Shown: piece by piece, positions 7,602-17,669 of the stretch
Layout: the number at the start of each line of letters is the position of its first letter
Numbering within the stretch: position 1 is the first letter of the stretch
NCBI GenBank assembly: GCA_032718475.1
Contig: JAUCBJ010002367.1
Location: 1-45,495 of the forward strand
DNA: 45,495 nucleotides
Direction: 5' to 3'
Origin: Nemertoderma westbladi
Taxonomy: Eukaryota; Xenacoelomorpha; Nemertodermatida; Nemertodermatidae
Translations under genes and position numbers: made by a program
The notes under the pieces: model-generated
What the model was told of the DNA's origin: nothing
Database searches by the model: none
What the model saw: the letters and a program-made list of their open reading frames with translations, nothing else

Positions 7602-9691
7602 ATGGCTGACACAAGGCAAACTCTGTCAGATAGTCTCCTAGAAACAACAGTCTGTTTCTCAGATAGGAGTATAGAGAATCCCAGACTGAGGTCTGAGACC
7701 CCTCCTACTGTAAGAAAGGCACCCCTACAGTAGTTGTGTCAGAACCTAGGTTAGTAGAAGCAATTTCGCAATTTGCGAAGTTAGTGAAGCGCCGTAGGTC
7801 TGTCATAGGCACTCAGGCTCAAGTCAAGCGGGACCAAGAAGCAGCTGTTAAACAGCAGCAACACCCTAGCCGAGAACTTATTTCTCAGCGGCCCGATAGC
7901 GCCAGTAGTTCGGATACTGTAGAGCTGACACCCGAGCGCGGAGCAAAGATGGCAGATGCGGTTTATTCAGATCCCCTTCTCATTCTTCCTGCAGCCGTAC
8001 TCACTAGGGTATTGATTGCGGTGGAGGAACACCAAATTGATTGGGCGAGAAGTAAGCGATCGACCAAGGACAGTTATGCGGGATATACAAGGGAGGAACT
8101 GAAGTCTATTGTCGAGTCGCAATGGAACTTCCCTGGACCCGGACTCCCGTTTGACTTATCGGAAGCTGCCTGGGAAGACATACACAGGATGGGAGTGACA
8201 AAGCATACTAGTGATCGAGCTGTATGGAAGAGGTCGGCAGCAGGATACGTACAGGGATTCTTCAGCTCTTTGGAGCGATTAGAGGAACAACTGTTTCAAC
8301 AACCACAAGGACCTCAAGAGCAGGGAGAGCTGCTTTATCAAGTTAGAGAAAGAATTCTAAGAATCAGACTAATCCTATCGGCCTTTGAGGAAGCTTCGAA
8401 AAGAAGACAAGACACGTCGTTGCAAGTTGCCGTAAAGACTTGGTTCCAGCGGGTGGGTCTCAAGGTTCAAGAAACAGCCCAGTGGAAATCTCAGCTGGCT
8501 GAGCGCTTAACCCATGGAGAATCAACAGACGCTACCTTTTCTCAAGTGGAAAGCGAAGCGACAGCAGAGAAACCGCAGAAGAGGGACGCTATTGACATCT
8601 ATCTGTCAGACTATCAAAGATTTATAGGTGCCGAAGAGTTGAGGAGATGGCTGGCTGGACTTCGCCCTAATAGTGAAGGAGCCAAGTTTGTATTGGACGC
8701 ATTAGATACGGAAATGTTAGCTGCGAACCAAGCTAAATTTGATGAAAGACTCCGCATCGCTAGGGTCCAAGAAGAACAAGTAAAGAGAAAACGTATAGAA
8801 GACAGAAAGACAGCAGCAGCGGCAATGGCAGCGGCAGAAGCGGAAAGAAAAGCGGCAGAGGCAGCAGCAGAGGCAAAAGCGGCAGCTGCAGCAGTAGAAG
8901 CAGAAAGAAAAGCGGCAGTGGCAGAAGCAGAAAGAAAGATAGCAGTGGCAGAAGCAGAACGGAGAGCGTCTGAAGAGACCACCCAACTAGAGTTGGAAAA
9001 TCTTCAAGAGAAGCAAGACTACATAAATAAACAGTTAACAGCTAGTCAAATGCAGATGATGAGTCGATCTACTCCCAAAAGACAGGGATTTACATCATCT
9101 GATGAAGGCGATACCACCGATCCTGAAGGCGGAGGAAATAGATCTCGTTCCAACAGACGTAGAAGAATGCCTCACCGTCAGAAATTGCCTGATTTGCCCC
9201 CAGCCGTGAGAAGGCAACTACCTAGCACAGACTTAGGTAGTACAGAACCCACAGACCAAATTATTAGAGTCAAAAGACTCCCTACTATAGTAGATGAGCC
9301 TGAAATAATTAGGCCTGTTCTCGAAGCCACCCCTTCGGTGATAGAGACACCTGTACTCCCTGAACCTACCTCTAAATTCCCTCTGCACAGCACTAAACTA
9401 CCTGTGCCCAACAGAACCACCCCTGAAAATGTTCATGTCCTGGACTCCGAGCGAAGTATTAATGATTTGTCGCCCATTGTCGCGCGTCCGCCCGCTACTA
9501 TGTTGGCGCCTCCCGCTTCGGCGGTCGAGTGGGTAGATGAGGGACGACGGGAGATGGGTCTCCTGCTCGGGCAGCTGAGGGAACACCGTTTGTGCTCCTC
9601 TCAGCAGGTCCGGGAGATGGAAGGGACTGTGCAGCAGTTAAAGGGAACAGTCAGAGAGTGTAGGTTAGAGTGCAGCAGAGTATCGCGTTAG
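7602..9691 (+). pseudogene. Gag N-terminal extension (R1)
   Basis: The natural start is probably ATG at 7602 (MADTRQTLSDSLLE), matched in R2 at 31984. A one-base loss near 7719, seen by comparison with R2, puts the ATG frame onto a stop at 7731, and the long frame then runs to 9691. Order: polar Gln-rich start; a globular region of about 230 residues (PLLILPAAVLTRVLIAV, then WNFPGPGLPFDLSEAAW, GYVQGFFSSLERLEEQLF); a coiled coil rich in Ala, Glu and Lys (AEAERKAAEA type, 8812-8975); a Ser/Arg-rich segment; a Pro-rich linker; and a heptad-like end (LGQLREHRLCSS). A 10-bp deletion near 9675 breaks the link to the rest of Gag. Standard BEL/Pao Gags start close to the DUF1759-type region, so this 650-residue extension is unusual. 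Its role is unknown; particle assembly is a guess. Confidence 0.75.
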
Positions 9692-9943
9692 AACGCGACA
9701 AATTTGTAAATATACAAAATGGTATACCACCACCTCCTGTAACAATGTGTCAACCTGTTAGGTCTGAAGTATTTCATGCGCAAGGTGTGGAGCCTACACG
9801 CATCTATACTGCTAGTGAAGTAGAAACTCCTATAGTAAACCCTATTAAGGGTAATTATAAAACCTGTTGACAATGATATTGCATATAGACCTGATCATAA
9901 TCCGAGAAATTTATATACCGATAACTCGATATTAAATAACACG
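9670..9943 (+). pseudogene. Gag linker (R1)
   Basis: This is the continuation of Gag in a new frame after the 10-bp deletion: QQSIALERDKF, then PPPPVTMCQPVRSEVFH and YTASEVETPIV, stopping at 9870. R2 reads through this place in one frame. R1 has one extra A in the run at about 9860 (AAAACC against AAACC), which causes the stop and restores the frame used by the next ORF. Confidence 0.7.
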
Positions 9944-11065
9944 ATGGCCCAAGAATGTTTTACGCGTCAAATGGCTAGAACCAAAGCCCGTCAAGCGGTA
10001 AAGGTGGGAGAGATCGTCAAGTTCAATGGAGATGAGATGAAATGGTTACCTTTTAATGAATATTATAAAGATAACATACAGAACTCTATGCTATCTAACG
10101 GAGAGAAACTTAGATTCCTCATCGAGTGTTTGGAAGGACCTCCCAAGTTAATGGCGTTAAAGTTTATTGGACATCCAGATGGATTAAGACAAGTTTGGGA
10201 TACACTAAACATCAGGTATGGTAATAGGACTAACATAGCTAGGTATTTATATGCGAAATTAATGGCGCCCCGAAAGTTTCTTAGCAGCGGGATTATAGAG
10301 TTTTCCGACGAGATTCAGGAGATCTGTAGACAACTAGATTGGTTAGGTAAGTCTCATGAATACCAGAATTCTATGGTTGTAGGAGCCTTAGCATCTACTT
10401 TGCCCAAGGGTGGAGTAGGTACACACTGGGACAAGAAAGTGTTATATATGATGGAACAACAACGAAGAGACCCTACCATGGCTGATCTCATGTCATTCTT
10501 AGATGGAGAGGTAAAATTACAGCTCCTAAAGCAGTCCAGAGAGAAGACACCGGAAAATAAGGTAAGTGAGAAACCCGTTTCTAGGAGAAAGGTAATACCA
10601 GTGTGTTATACAGACGACGGCGAAAGCCAGGCTTCTCAAGAGGAAGACAGTGGGAAAGACACTGAAAGATCTTACTATGACAACAAAGCGCCTAAGGACG
10701 TAAGTAAATTCAAGTCTCGAACCAATGACAGGATAGAACAGGTAAGAAAAACTCCTCCTACGTCTCCTAAGATAATTCATGGAAGAAAGCCCGAGGAAAG
10801 AACGAGTGTGCACAACGTTACCCAAGGTAAAGTAAGTAACATCAAACCAAAATGTGTGCTGTGCGACGGGCCCCACCGTTTAAGTGTGTGTGAAGAATTT
10901 CTCAAGAAATCACTAAAGGATAGACGTGAAGTCATGTGGGATAAGCGGTTGTGTTATAATTGCCTCAGACAAGGACACCAACGGCGAACCTGTTACTCCG
11001 ACGTAAGGTGTGCAAAATGCGGCGCTAAACATTTGCTGGACAACCCAAGTTCCGAACTAAGTTAA
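9944..11065 (+). CDS. gag: Gag core: DUF1759-type region and zinc knuckles (R1)
   Basis: This 373-codon frame starts at MAQECFTRQMAR and carries the part of Gag usual for BEL/Pao elements. Residues about 20-180 (KFNGDEMKWLPFNEYYKDNI, LSNGEKLRFLIECLEGPP, VWDTLNIRYG) match the DUF1759-type retrotransposon Gag region. After a Lys/Arg/Ser-rich linker come zinc knuckles: CVLCDGPHRLSVC (CX2CX3HX4C), CYNCLRQGHQRRTC (CX2CX4HX4C) and the first half of a third (CAKCGAKH). The third is cut because a deletion of about 0.4 kb joins it to the sequence after the protease; R2 keeps CAKCGAKHHILLH. The end LDNPSSELS is deletion-joint sequence. Gag binds RNA through the knuckles and builds the particle; this is known for the superfamily. 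Confidence 0.85.
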   Translation: MAQECFTRQMARTKARQAVKVGEIVKFNGDEMKWLPFNEYYKDNIQNSMLSNGEKLRFLIECLEGPPKLMALKFIGHPDGLRQVWDTLNIRYGNRTNIARYLYAKLMAPRKFLSSGIIEFSDEIQEICRQLDWLGKSHEYQNSMVVGALASTLPKGGVGTHWDKKVLYMMEQQRRDPTMADLMSFLDGEVKLQLLKQSREKTPENKVSEKPVSRRKVIPVCYTDDGESQASQEEDSGKDTERSYYDNKAPKDVSKFKSRTNDRIEQVRKTPPTSPKIIHGRKPEERTSVHNVTQGKVSNIKPKCVLCDGPHRLSVCEEFLKKSLKDRREVMWDKRLCYNCLRQGHQRRTCYSDVRCAKCGAKHLLDNPSSELS

Positions 11066-11067
11066 AC

Positions 11068-11691
11068 ATGTCAGGAATTATGCAGGTTTGGAAATCTACA
11101 GTAATCGCAGATTACTATGTAGGTGCGTTGTCCACCCCCCAGGATGAACTAGGAGAACACCGTATAAGGTCAGTAAAAATGGTGGCGATAAAGAACTTCG
11201 CTACCAGCCAAGTGGAACCTTATAACTGGGATGAGGACGATTTCACCCAGCAGCATAAGATACCTAGATTCAACACAGACTACCCTGGAGTGCAAATACT
11301 CATCGGCCAAAATGCGCATGAGGCGCTTGAGACATTAGAGAAACGGCCTGCTCGACCGCAACCATTGCGAACCTATGCGGGAAGAACAAGAGTAGGTTGG
11401 TACCTCACAGGACCTTCCCGTAGGACACTCCTAGAAAGACTACCCAAAGATCAGGTCCATCAGGAGAGTGAATGGGAAGAAGACATCAGTGAGGGAGAGA
11501 CGACCACAACTGAGGGAACACCATACTCCTCAGATAATGACGATATTAACTCTAATGTAGATCAATGGAGACATTGCCCCGAGACGATTAATCTAGCCGA
11601 CATCGCTTCCAGAGGAGCAACTCCTCAAGAACTGACAGATACTCCAGACTGGTTAGGTGGACCCGACTTCCTAAGTAAAGAAGATGAATAG
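11068..11691 (+). pseudogene. Pol remnant: post-protease segment fused to end of RNase H (R1)
   Basis: The frame starts SGIMQVWKST, just downstream of the protease in R2, and runs through NFATSQVEPYNWDED, GVQILIGQNAHEALE and the acidic region SEWEEDISEGE. At about 11554 it jumps from DDIN to WRHCPETINLADIASRGATP, which in R2 are separated by about 1.8 kb holding RT and RNase H. The last segment is the BEL/Pao region after RNase H (ADIASRG..P.EL......GP.FL). The frame ends at TAG 11689, where R2 has TGG. This frame shows that the R2 frameshift at about 26780 is a loss of one A, since R1 is continuous there. No catalytic residues remain. Confidence 0.8.
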
Positions 11692-12190
11692 CCTCCCCAT
11701 CTTACCACGGCTGAGATTAGACAAGCCAAGGGAGCGGAGAAAGTCAAACCTAAAACCCGGACGAGTAAATCAAGGTTATTTAAACCCGTGATAGATCTGT
11801 CTGTACTGCACATTGCCAGGGACGACGCTGTGGATCTAAACTCCCCCACCGCGAACAGATCTGTTGTGGAGATCAGAGAGAGAGACTGGAGATCTGGAAC
11901 ACCAGACGTCTCGCAGGAACTCTCACCTCTCCTGCCGGGAGCGATGGACCACTATAGATCCTGGAATCGGCTTTGTAAGGCCGCCGTGTGTTTGAAGCGA
12001 TGTTTCTATCGTCACTATTCCATGACGAAGAGGAAACCGGGAATTGTCTTCGAGACGCAGCAACTCAACCGCCCAGTCGGTCGTTTATGTTTACTGGAAA
12101 GAGACTGAGAACTCTCCGGAAACTATGGAAGGCAAGATACTCTTCCCACGACCACCTCCCTAATCCAACAAATATCTAGGGACTCCCCAA
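11692..12190 (+). pseudogene. Pol remnant: linker fused to integrase C-terminus (R1)
   Basis: Past the TAG the reading goes on with AEKVKPKTRTSKS and MIDLSVLHIARDDAVDLN, matching R2 (about 24400-24480). At about 12020 it jumps to KPGIVFETQQLNRPVGRLCL, the extreme C-terminus of the integrase ORF in R2 (22700-22770). About 1.4 kb carrying the whole zinc-binding and catalytic integrase is missing. A TGA at 12106, where R2 has AGA, ends it early. Confidence 0.75.
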
Positions 12191-13901
12191 CGTAACAGCG
12201 TCTGGAGTGGGTGTGTGACTATATTATTTTATATTTGTTTTTATTATTTTATATTTATGTATGTATTATTATGTAATTTTATTATAATCGTTTTCTTTAA
12301 TTTTATTTAGTAGAATGTTATTTTTGCGATTATTTAGTAGATTAGTGCAATATATATTAGTGTTTATTACTTACTTAATTATATTATATTATATATTTAG
12401 TGCAACGGCGAGAAATAATTCTTTTTCTCTTTCCTTACTGTCCGTATTACATTACAAATGCGTGACTACAGTAAGATGAAATATCCGTACTTATTAAAGT
12501 ACAATAAAGCTCCTACTATATTCAAGTATTATTGGTAAGTAGAGTATTAGGAATGCAAAATTCAGATCCACGTGTCTCGGCTAAACCAAGCTCTGGGTAG
12601 ACCTTGGAAACGACTTGCCTCTTCTCACTGACATTGCTTCTTGCAATATTGCTCTCATACCGTATATTAAATAATACATATAGTAGCGTGATTTCCCTTT
12701 AACAGTAGCGTAAAACGCAAAATAAATCTGTTAAACCCTTTGACCATCTGTAATTCTAGTCGATTAAGATATCGCGGCACCCACCGATATACTTGAAAGA
12801 CAAAATTCTAGAATCAGTGGTTAACGTCCCCAGACAAGTTCTGGAATAAACCGGTGCCCATCTTAAATATTAACTATTAATATTTGTAAAATCTGTCAAA
12901 CAAATACAATAGAGTAAATACTTACAAGTTAACTCTAGAAAATCTATAAATTAAAATCTGTTAAATTTTAGATCCTTTAAAATTCTAGTCGATTAAGATA
13001 TCGTAGCACTTACCGATACTCTTAAAAAGACAAATTTCCTAGAATCAAGGATCCCAGTCCCCAGACATGCTCTGTAATAAAATTGCGTCTATTCCATATT
13101 AAATAATAAAATTTACGGGAATAAATTTAAATTCATATCCTATCATGAATTTGATAAATTGTTATTTTATACAATTTATAATATTCCCAAAATTCCATTA
13201 ATTAATAGATCATGGGATCGGAGATTCACCCTATTAAGTGTATTAGTGTGCGAGAATCTCCAATATATAGTCAATAGCCGATAAAATTCATAAAATCATG
13301 TATAAAGAGGAATATTGACAATTAAAGAATTACTATTAAATAGCATCCCAGATCTGTATGCATGAGAATTACCCTAATTCTACTGCTAGCTTTCCATAAT
13401 GTCACCATGGCAACAACCATGCTAGAATTAGAAGTGAGTTAAAAGAACAATAAAGGCTTGCCCCATTGAATAGCATAGGGAATAAATAGCATACTGCTAG
13501 TATCCAAGGATACATAATAATAACGTGGCATTCTGGAAGGCACTTTACTAACGGACAAATAGCCCGAATGTGTGCGATTTGTGACAGTTGTGTGGAATTT
13601 GTGCGTTTATAGGTGAATGTTACTACTAAAGTGTGTTTACAGTAGTGAGTCGCAATTGTGAAAGTAGCCCTAACTCTCCAGTGAGAACCTGAAGTAAATC
13701 TAAGCCTTTGGGACGGACAGTTGAGTGACTCGCGCTGGTTATTGTTGTCGTTGTGTAGCTACTACGTTGGCGAAAAACACAGCGACGACGGTACATAGGC
13801 GCTGAGGATCTTGCACTGTCCAGTGGCCGAGAGGGGTAGGCAGCGACGCCCGCTAGCCTAATTATAACCAATTATAATATTGATAAACTCATATAGCAGA
13901 T
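12191..13901 (+). other. R1 AT-rich spacer between pol and ORF3
   Basis: This 1.7-kb stretch has no sense gene but is closely conserved with R2 (20875-22602). It contains two diverged direct copies, offset by 230 bp, of a block starting ATTCTAGTCGATTAAGATATCG (12752 and 12982) and ending CCCCAGAC. It also has an inverted-repeat-like segment around GAGATTCACC ... GAGAATCTCC (13220-13262). From about 13490 the base composition becomes less AT-rich up to the ORF3 ATG. Its position before a separate downstream gene suggests a promoter, splice acceptor or RNA signal for ORF3, but I cannot pinpoint one. Confidence 0.6.
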
Positions 13902-14354
13902 ATGACTGAGTTGATAGAAGATGATCTTGGTATCAGGGAGCGATATACTCTACCGTTGCAAGCATTTGTTGATAGCTTAATATGCGGCGACACTGGTCCA
14001 ACTACTACTGAGGACTATGGTAGTTATATCGAACCGCCAATGTCCCAGGAGCAACTCACTCGTGAGTTGGACTATCGAAAATTCACTGCTCGCTATACGC
14101 ATTGCAATGGTACGCATATGGACTTCTTAACTACTGGTCATCCTATCGATTTACACGATACGGACAATGTCGACACCGAAAGGGAAATGGCCCTATTTAA
14201 ATATCCTACCCAGCGGAGTCGGAACGATAAACTGAAAATCGAATGCGAAAATTCTATTCGAAATCGACTCGAAAGAAAAGACGTTAAAGAACGCGGTAAC
14301 TCCAACATATATTGGGAATTCTTGAGAAAAAAAAAACATTGTAAAACCGAATAA
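13902..14354 (+). CDS. ORF3 N-terminal part (R1)
   Basis: This is a novel gene downstream of integrase. The ATG at 13902 is shared with R2 (20874). The protein starts acidic (MTELIEDDLGIRERYTLP), continues with the block shared by all three copies (LTRELDYRKFTARYTH, MDFLTTGHPIDLHDTDN) and a charged Arg/Lys/Glu segment, and ends at TAA 14352. A run of eight A at 14329-14336 appears expanded and shifts the frame. In the R2 frame the protein goes on through a Cys/His cluster. There is no signal peptide and no hydrophobic segment, so it is not envelope-like. I do not recognise a family. Confidence 0.6.
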   Translation: MTELIEDDLGIRERYTLPLQAFVDSLICGDTGPTTTEDYGSYIEPPMSQEQLTRELDYRKFTARYTHCNGTHMDFLTTGHPIDLHDTDNVDTEREMALFKYPTQRSRNDKLKIECENSIRNRLERKDVKERGNSNIYWEFLRKKKHCKTE

Positions 14355-14999
14355 ATATCACCCGCTTTTCCCCTACAAGACGTGCGTCTTTGGTATTATT
14401 GCGATGAATGCCCAAGACCCAACCAACAAACGGAAAGACATAAACATCCGCGGAGACGTTGCTTTAAACACGGTTTTACTCGCTATATTTACGGGAGTTT
14501 CGAGCGAAACTTGTTCGATGTGCCACCTACGCTCGCTCGACTCAAACGATCATAAACCCATGATCAGAGTTCCGGAATGCTCGGTCAGACCTCCTCATTC
14601 CCTAGTTAGACCTCAGACTCTTGATCCTAATAGTATCACAGATCCTCCCGAACTGTACTCACTGTTCAAAGATCTAGTGTTACCCGAACAGTTAGTCGGT
14701 GGCACTCCGGTTGTGGGCTCCCTAAATATTCGCCCATCTTACCTAGTCGGATTGACGCGCGGACATCTAATATCGCCATTCAATCGTATCATCGTCCCGG
14801 TTTAACCCGATACAACCTGTCACCGAGGATGAGGAGAGAGTTGTACGAAACGCGTTGGACGCTATTCGTCAAAGATCGGAAAAGGAACCTACAATTGTTT
14901 AGAGAAATGTAAATTGTAGCAGCAAGTCCAAGCAGTAAACGAATTAGCTTTATCTCAGTTCGATCCGGAAATCCAGAATCTCTAAGAAGATATCGAACT
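14355..14999 (+). pseudogene. ORF3 middle part (R1)
   Basis: Recognisable blocks in shifting frames correspond to R2 ORF3. A Cys/His cluster near 14395-14450 reads YYCDECPRPNQQ in the R2 frame. Then MIRVPECSVRPPHSLV, LDPNSITDPPELYSLFKDL and GGTPVVGSLNIRPSYL follow up to about 14800, and then a degraded charged helical part. The frame at 14404-14805 covers most of the Pro-rich block. Stops and small indels are frequent, so R1 no longer encodes an intact protein here. Confidence 0.55.
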
Positions 15000-15444
15000 T
15001 TGGCGACCCTACTCTCTAAAAGAGTTTTAGACGAATGCTTCCAACAACAAGCGGAGGAAAATCAGCTCGAGGAGAAGCATATCGATTCCGATAGAGCCCG
15101 AGAACGCGAGTTGAAAAGAATCATCAAACCGAGCAAATTTCTCACTACACACGGTCTACCTACCGCTCTTGTGCAAACGACCCGTCAGGGACCAGTAGGA
15201 GCTGCTGTCCTAAAACGTGCTCTAAAAGCCGTTAGACCTCGCTCCACTGAGGTTGATATCGATCAACCAGGTACCTCGACCGGTGGATACACCGACCGTA
15301 ATCCTAAACCTTCCGATGCTATTGTATTGCACCCTTCACCCAGGAGTTATAGCCCTCCTAGTAAAGTGGCTCGCCCCAAAGAGAAAAGGACTCTTGCTAT
15401 CCTCCAAAAAACTGCGTAAACGCCGTCTGCGCAAGAAAGACTAA
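15000..15444 (+). pseudogene. ORF3 C-terminal part with internal deletion (R1)
   Basis: The frame begins with CFQQQAEENQLEEKHI, then jumps directly to RARERELKRIIKPSKFL. In R2 these are separated by about 0.5 kb, so R1 has lost the segment just before the conserved C-terminus. The end reads LTTHGLPTALVQTTRQG, STEVDIDQPGTSTGGYTDR and PSPRSYSPPSKVARPKEK. One inserted base late in the frame diverts it to a stop at 15417. The alternative frame finishes with the basic tail KLRKRRLRKKD at 15442. The basic tail is shared with R0 and R2. Confidence 0.6.
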
Positions 15445-15522
15445 CTGTTTAGAGTATTTTTTATATTTAGAAACTGTGATTTTTTATATTTTATAGAATT
15501 AAATCCCATTTTCTGGGAGCGG
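15445..15522 (+). other. R1 3' untranslated stretch and polypurine-like tract
   Basis: This is the same sequence as before the R0 LTR, with small changes. It ends TGGGAGCGG against the TG of the LTR, the expected plus-strand primer site. Confidence 0.6.
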
Positions 15523-16715
15523 TGTAAAAGCTTTTGCGGATATAGCTAGTCATTTTCCCGGCAAAGTACTCTGTATGTGTTTTAGCGGACATAAAAAGCC
15601 GTTTTCCTACTGTGTAGGTGTTTTAGTGGACATAAAAAGCCATTTCTTCTGTATGTGTAATTTAGCGGACATAACTAGCGATTTTATGCCGCAATGCACC
15701 AAATACTTAATACAGTGTAGTCCGATGACGACATCTATCAGCTGATATGTCGACGTGTAGCTTTTGGCTTTCTTTGTTCTTTGTTTGGCTCGCTCGACCA
15801 ATCAGAGCGATTTTCACTTTGTGTTGTACCATACCTACTGAAACTCACGCAATTCAGTCAGTGTGTATTTTTCCTAAGCCTAGAACACCGGCTGTGGAAT
15901 TATTCTGTGTTTCAGACTTTAGCCAAACATTAGAACGGCTTTGATTATAGAAACGTATAACTGTTATCAAACTTATCACAAACCATATCAAAGCAGACTC
16001 ATAGCAAATAAACTCAATCTTTCACCGCATTATTTTACTGCTATTTACTGTCGGTTATTAATTGTATCAGTTGATGGAACATTGTTATATATGGAGAATA
16101 ACGATAAATAACCAGAAAACCCCAATCTTCTTGATATACTAAAGGTTAGAGAGACCGGTTACATATAGCAATTGCGACTTACATTAAAGTGGTTTTAGAG
16201 TGAATCTAATGCTATTTCATAGGCCCTACATGTGTCGGTTGCTGTTCTCTTTATATGTGACTAAAATTAGTGAAGGTCGGCAGATCAGTGTGCAGCAGTG
16301 TGCGGTATTGTGCATGAGTGTGATAGATAACAAAGCATCTCCTAAAGAATGCGCCTTATACGTGAATCAATAGCCATCCCGTTGTGTCTAGTGTTAGTCA
16401 TAACTCTGTTTATATACTTAGAGCGCCACGTCCTAAAAGGAACTGTTAATATTTCCCGAAAGTAAATAATATTTGTCAGAGATTATATATCAACGATCAA
16501 TCGAATAGTACAGTAGGCCTATACCGCAATAAGGTCAGAGCTTCCGAATCCAGTCTCCCGGGTAAATCCAGTGGGTGAATGGTCGCGCATAGGCTGGCTT
16601 CGGCTAATGTAGTTTTATGTGCATCAAATATTTGTCATAGGCTAAAGTCGATTTATAACTTAGAAGACACCTAAATTTGGCAGGTTAAACTGCTAAAGGT
16701 CTAAAAGCGCGAACA
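15523..16715 (+). repeat. R1 3' LTR
   Basis: This LTR is 1193 bp with the same termini and length as the 5' LTR (4408-5600). It is followed immediately by CTTTC (16716-16720), the right copy of the target duplication. Differences to the 5' LTR seen by eye are scattered single substitutions, about 14 in all. Confidence 0.88.
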
Positions 16716-17669
16716 CTTTCTTTGTTCGGCTCGCTCGACCAATCAGGACGATTTTCATTTTATTTTGCACAGAGGCCTACTGAAAGTCGCGCAATGCATG
16801 ACGGTCTTTGTTTACCTTTCTGAGCAAGAACAACTGCTTGGAAATTATTCTGTACTTCTGTGTTGGAAGTTTCAGACTTTGGCCAACATTAGACGGCTTT
16901 GATTATAAAAACGTAAATCTATTATCTGACCACTGGCATGGTCTGACAAATCAAACCAAACTCTGCACTCACGCAATCCTATTCACCGCATTATTTTACT
17001 GCTATTTACTGTCGGTTATTAATTGTTACCTGTTGATGGATATGTTGTTATATTTGGAGAATATCGAGAAATAATCATAAAACCCCAAATCTTCTTGATT
17101 ACCAAAGGTTAGAGAGACCAGTTACCGGTAGCAATTGCGACTTACATTACAGTGGTTTTAGTGTGCATTAAATGCTATTTCATAATCCCTACATGTGTCA
17201 GTTGCTATCCTCCTTATATATGATTAAATTCAGTGACGGTCGGCAGATCAGTGTGCAGCAGTGCGAAGTTGTATGCAGCAGTGTGACAGATAATAAAGCA
17301 TCTCCTAAAGAATGCGCCATTTACGAAAATCAATAGCCATCTCGTTGTGTTTAGTATAAGTCATAACTCTGTTTATACTTAAAGCACCACGTCCTAAAGG
17401 AACTGTTAATATTTCCCCGAAAGTGAATAATATTGTCAGAGATTATATAGTAACATCAATCGAATAATACCGTAGGTCTGCACCGCAATCCCTTCAAAGC
17501 ATCCGAATCCAGTCTCCCTTAACCGTGGGTGAATGATGGCGCATAGACTGGCTTCGGCTAATGTTACTTCATGTGCACTAAATACTTGTTATAGGCTAAA
17601 GTCGATTTATAAACAAGAGGACACCTAAAATTGGCAGGTTAAACTGCTAAAGGTCTGAAAGCTCGAACA
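16716..17669 (+). repeat. R0 3' LTR, second part
   Basis: This piece starts with the duplicated CTTTC and then TTTGTTCGGCTCGCTCGACC, which corresponds to the interior of the R1 LTR. It runs to the LTR end AGCTCGAACA at 17660-17669. It is clearly more diverged from the R1 LTRs than these are from each other, which fits an older copy. The frame at 16808-17074 has no counterpart in other copies and I do not regard it as coding. Confidence 0.8.

Larger units (their letters stand above)
4408..16715 (+). mobile_element. R1: internally deleted BEL/Pao-like LTR retrotransposon
   Basis: This element is bounded by two LTRs that both run from TGTAAAAGC to GCGCGAACA and are both 1193 bp, flanked by the 5-bp repeat CTTTC (4403-4407 and 16716-16720). 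That is a complete insertion with a target duplication of the size expected for BEL/Pao. Compared with R2 it lacks about 0.4 kb around the protease, about 1.8 kb covering RT and most of RNase H, about 1.4 kb of integrase and about 0.5 kb of ORF3. It keeps the leader, Gag, the pol edges, the AT-rich spacer and ORF3 ends. It cannot supply its own replication enzymes, so if it moved in this form it used proteins from another copy. Confidence 0.88.

Noticed and set aside
8614-8986. Antisense Ala/Ser-rich and Cys/Phe-rich frames
   Set aside because: They are mirror readings of the repetitive Gag coiled-coil DNA in R1; the same applies to 30518-30835 in R2.
13626-13871. 81-codon antisense frame before ORF3
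   Set aside because: The corresponding R2 sequence (about 20900-21130) does not keep the frame, so it is probably chance.
13902-14805. ORF3 as an envelope gene
   Set aside because: No signal peptide, transmembrane helix, cleavage site or Cys pattern of a fusion glycoprotein is visible in any copy.
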